Assembly (NCBI RefSeq): GCF_910592395.1
Contig: NC_088311.1
Coordinates: forward strand, 24,460,646 to 24,524,645
Origin: Lineus longissimus
Lineage: Eukaryota; Nemertea; Pilidiophora; Heteronemertea; Lineidae
DNA length: 64,000 nucleotides
Reading direction: 5' to 3'
Of the stretch, positions 62,800 through 64,000 are shown piece by piece. The number at the start of each line of letters is the position of its first letter. Within the stretch, counting starts at the first letter, position 1. A program made the position numbers and the translations under genes. The notes beneath the pieces were generated by a model. That model did not search any database. It saw only the letters and a list, made by a program, of their open reading frames with translations, and was not told the origin of the DNA.

Positions 62800-64000
62800 A
62801 GAGACAGTGTACATGTATCCCGGCCCACAACCTTTTCTATACAGCGTAAGTTGTTGCTAAGGTAATAAACACGATTTGCTATGTTCATTTCCTTTCATAG
62901 CCCGCCATAATAGGCCAACTTTTGCATAAGGGCCTAATTCACAAAGGGTTATTATACACCTCATGTGAATCCGGCCCTGAATGCTTTAGAAAAGGATAAA
63001 GGTGTAGCTTATGAGTAAAGATTTAAATCTTAAGTTGCATCTGTGATTGCCTATATACACACCAGAGGGAGAACCTCTGAACACTGAGAGCACGATCAGC
63101 CAATGGCTCATTTTAAGAGACTAAATTCACTCCAAATAAGAGTGTGTTTTACAGTTTTAATTCATGGTGGGGTGATAAGTCTTGATTACATTGTCGAACA
63201 CATGACATCCATCAAAGCCAACATAATTAGAACACTTGAAGAAACCAAGGACACTGAGTCGATCGTCATGGAAGATTAGCCGAGACATGACAAGCTGGGC
63301 TGCATATCGACCCTGGAGCACCTATTTCTGTCTCGCCATGTTCGGTAACGTTGCTGCTTTACTTGCCGCTGACGATTTTGACGGGAGACTAAATGATTGG
63401 TACGTCCGCGCACCTCTTGGTGGCCCCCTGAAATATACGGAAGATGACAGGTTAGACAAAGTTTCTGGTGATATCTTAAGTTGAGATGACACTTGCTGAC
63501 TTCACACCAGCAATTTAGTTGGAAATATTACCTATCTACAAACAGTGTAGCAGAAGAGTGACTGCATTGTTTATCATATCTCAATATAAAAACAGTCAGA
63601 TCGTCTTTCTAAAAGATGAAACTGACACTTCAAAACAGAATGCGGCATGACCTAAACATTGTATTTCCTACAAGTTGGAACCGCCGGCGTACTGTTTACT
63701 GTACATCGGATGCATTGGACTTCCCAGTTTTCACAGGACGTATGATTGTTGAGATTCAAAGAGGGAATTGGTCCAATAATGAATCAAAAACAAGGTTAAC
63801 ATGATATGTGAGCTAAAGTAGTGGCCACAAAAAGGATGCCTCCAGTTACGATCTACATGTTGATCTAAGATCTGTCTATAAGCAAGACAAAACCCAACTA
63901 CACATCAAATAATACTCCTGCAATCGAAGAAAGAAAATCAAGCTAAGTATCCGTGTTTTCTATGGCATGCTCAGTGAAACACTCACACAATAAAGTGATC
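62800..64000. other. No gene recognised
   Basis: An 82-codon plus frame (63236-63484) and a 62-codon frame (63616-63804) lack family features. The stretch may belong to the UTR of a gene outside the window. Confidence 0.4.

Overview
The window comes from an animal nuclear genome, most likely a marine invertebrate bilaterian. The evidence is multi-exon genes with GT..AG introns, two deeply conserved metazoan proteins, AT-rich introns and intergenic DNA, and many short non-autonomous transposons and minisatellites. I could not place it to phylum from sequence alone; a spiralian such as a mollusc, annelid or brachiopod is a guess. No prokaryotic or viral gene was seen.

Three protein-coding genes can be reconstructed by joining open frames through consensus splice sites. 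(1) Positions 1-5357, minus strand: an unnamed nuclear protein with eleven C2H2 zinc fingers, a long tail carrying about ten AT-hook motifs and a 19-residue tandem repeat; its 3' end lies outside the window. (2) Positions 5800-34748, plus strand: one DOCK-C family Rac/Cdc42 exchange factor, the invertebrate counterpart of DOCK6/7/8. It has 37 constitutive coding exons (about 2,148 residues) plus candidate alternative exons in the mid-protein linkers and at the C-terminus. (3) Positions 39557-47727, minus strand: the HECT ubiquitin ligase UBE3C, 21 coding exons and 1,099 residues, with its catalytic cysteine in the last exon. Genes 1 and 2 are arranged head to head with a short shared upstream region. 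Genes 2 and 3 converge on an inverted minisatellite.

From about 47.8 kb to 64 kb I recognise no conserved gene. This stretch is repeat-rich. It holds a nested tandem duplication with poly-C tracts (47.9-48.9 kb), a hAT-like MITE (50.0 kb), two foldback elements with tRNA-like internal promoter motifs (50.9-51.2 and 51.5-52.2 kb), a 48-bp minisatellite (53.4 kb), a 9-bp array (55.4 kb), diverged higher-order repeats (55.5-56.7 kb), a 66/68-bp minisatellite (59.2-60.2 kb) and a TTAA-flanked MITE (62.6 kb). A second family of TTAA-flanked foldback MITEs has two complete copies in DOCK introns and one truncated copy at 58.3 kb. The truncated copy cuts into an unidentified coding-like segment.

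The most interesting observations are: a relic or decoy copy of the UBE3C terminal exon in which the catalytic Cys is Phe; alternative DOCK C-termini built from optional exons; paired foldback elements carrying tRNA-like sequence; and minisatellites whose unit lengths are multiples of three, so they carry long open frames that are probably not genes.
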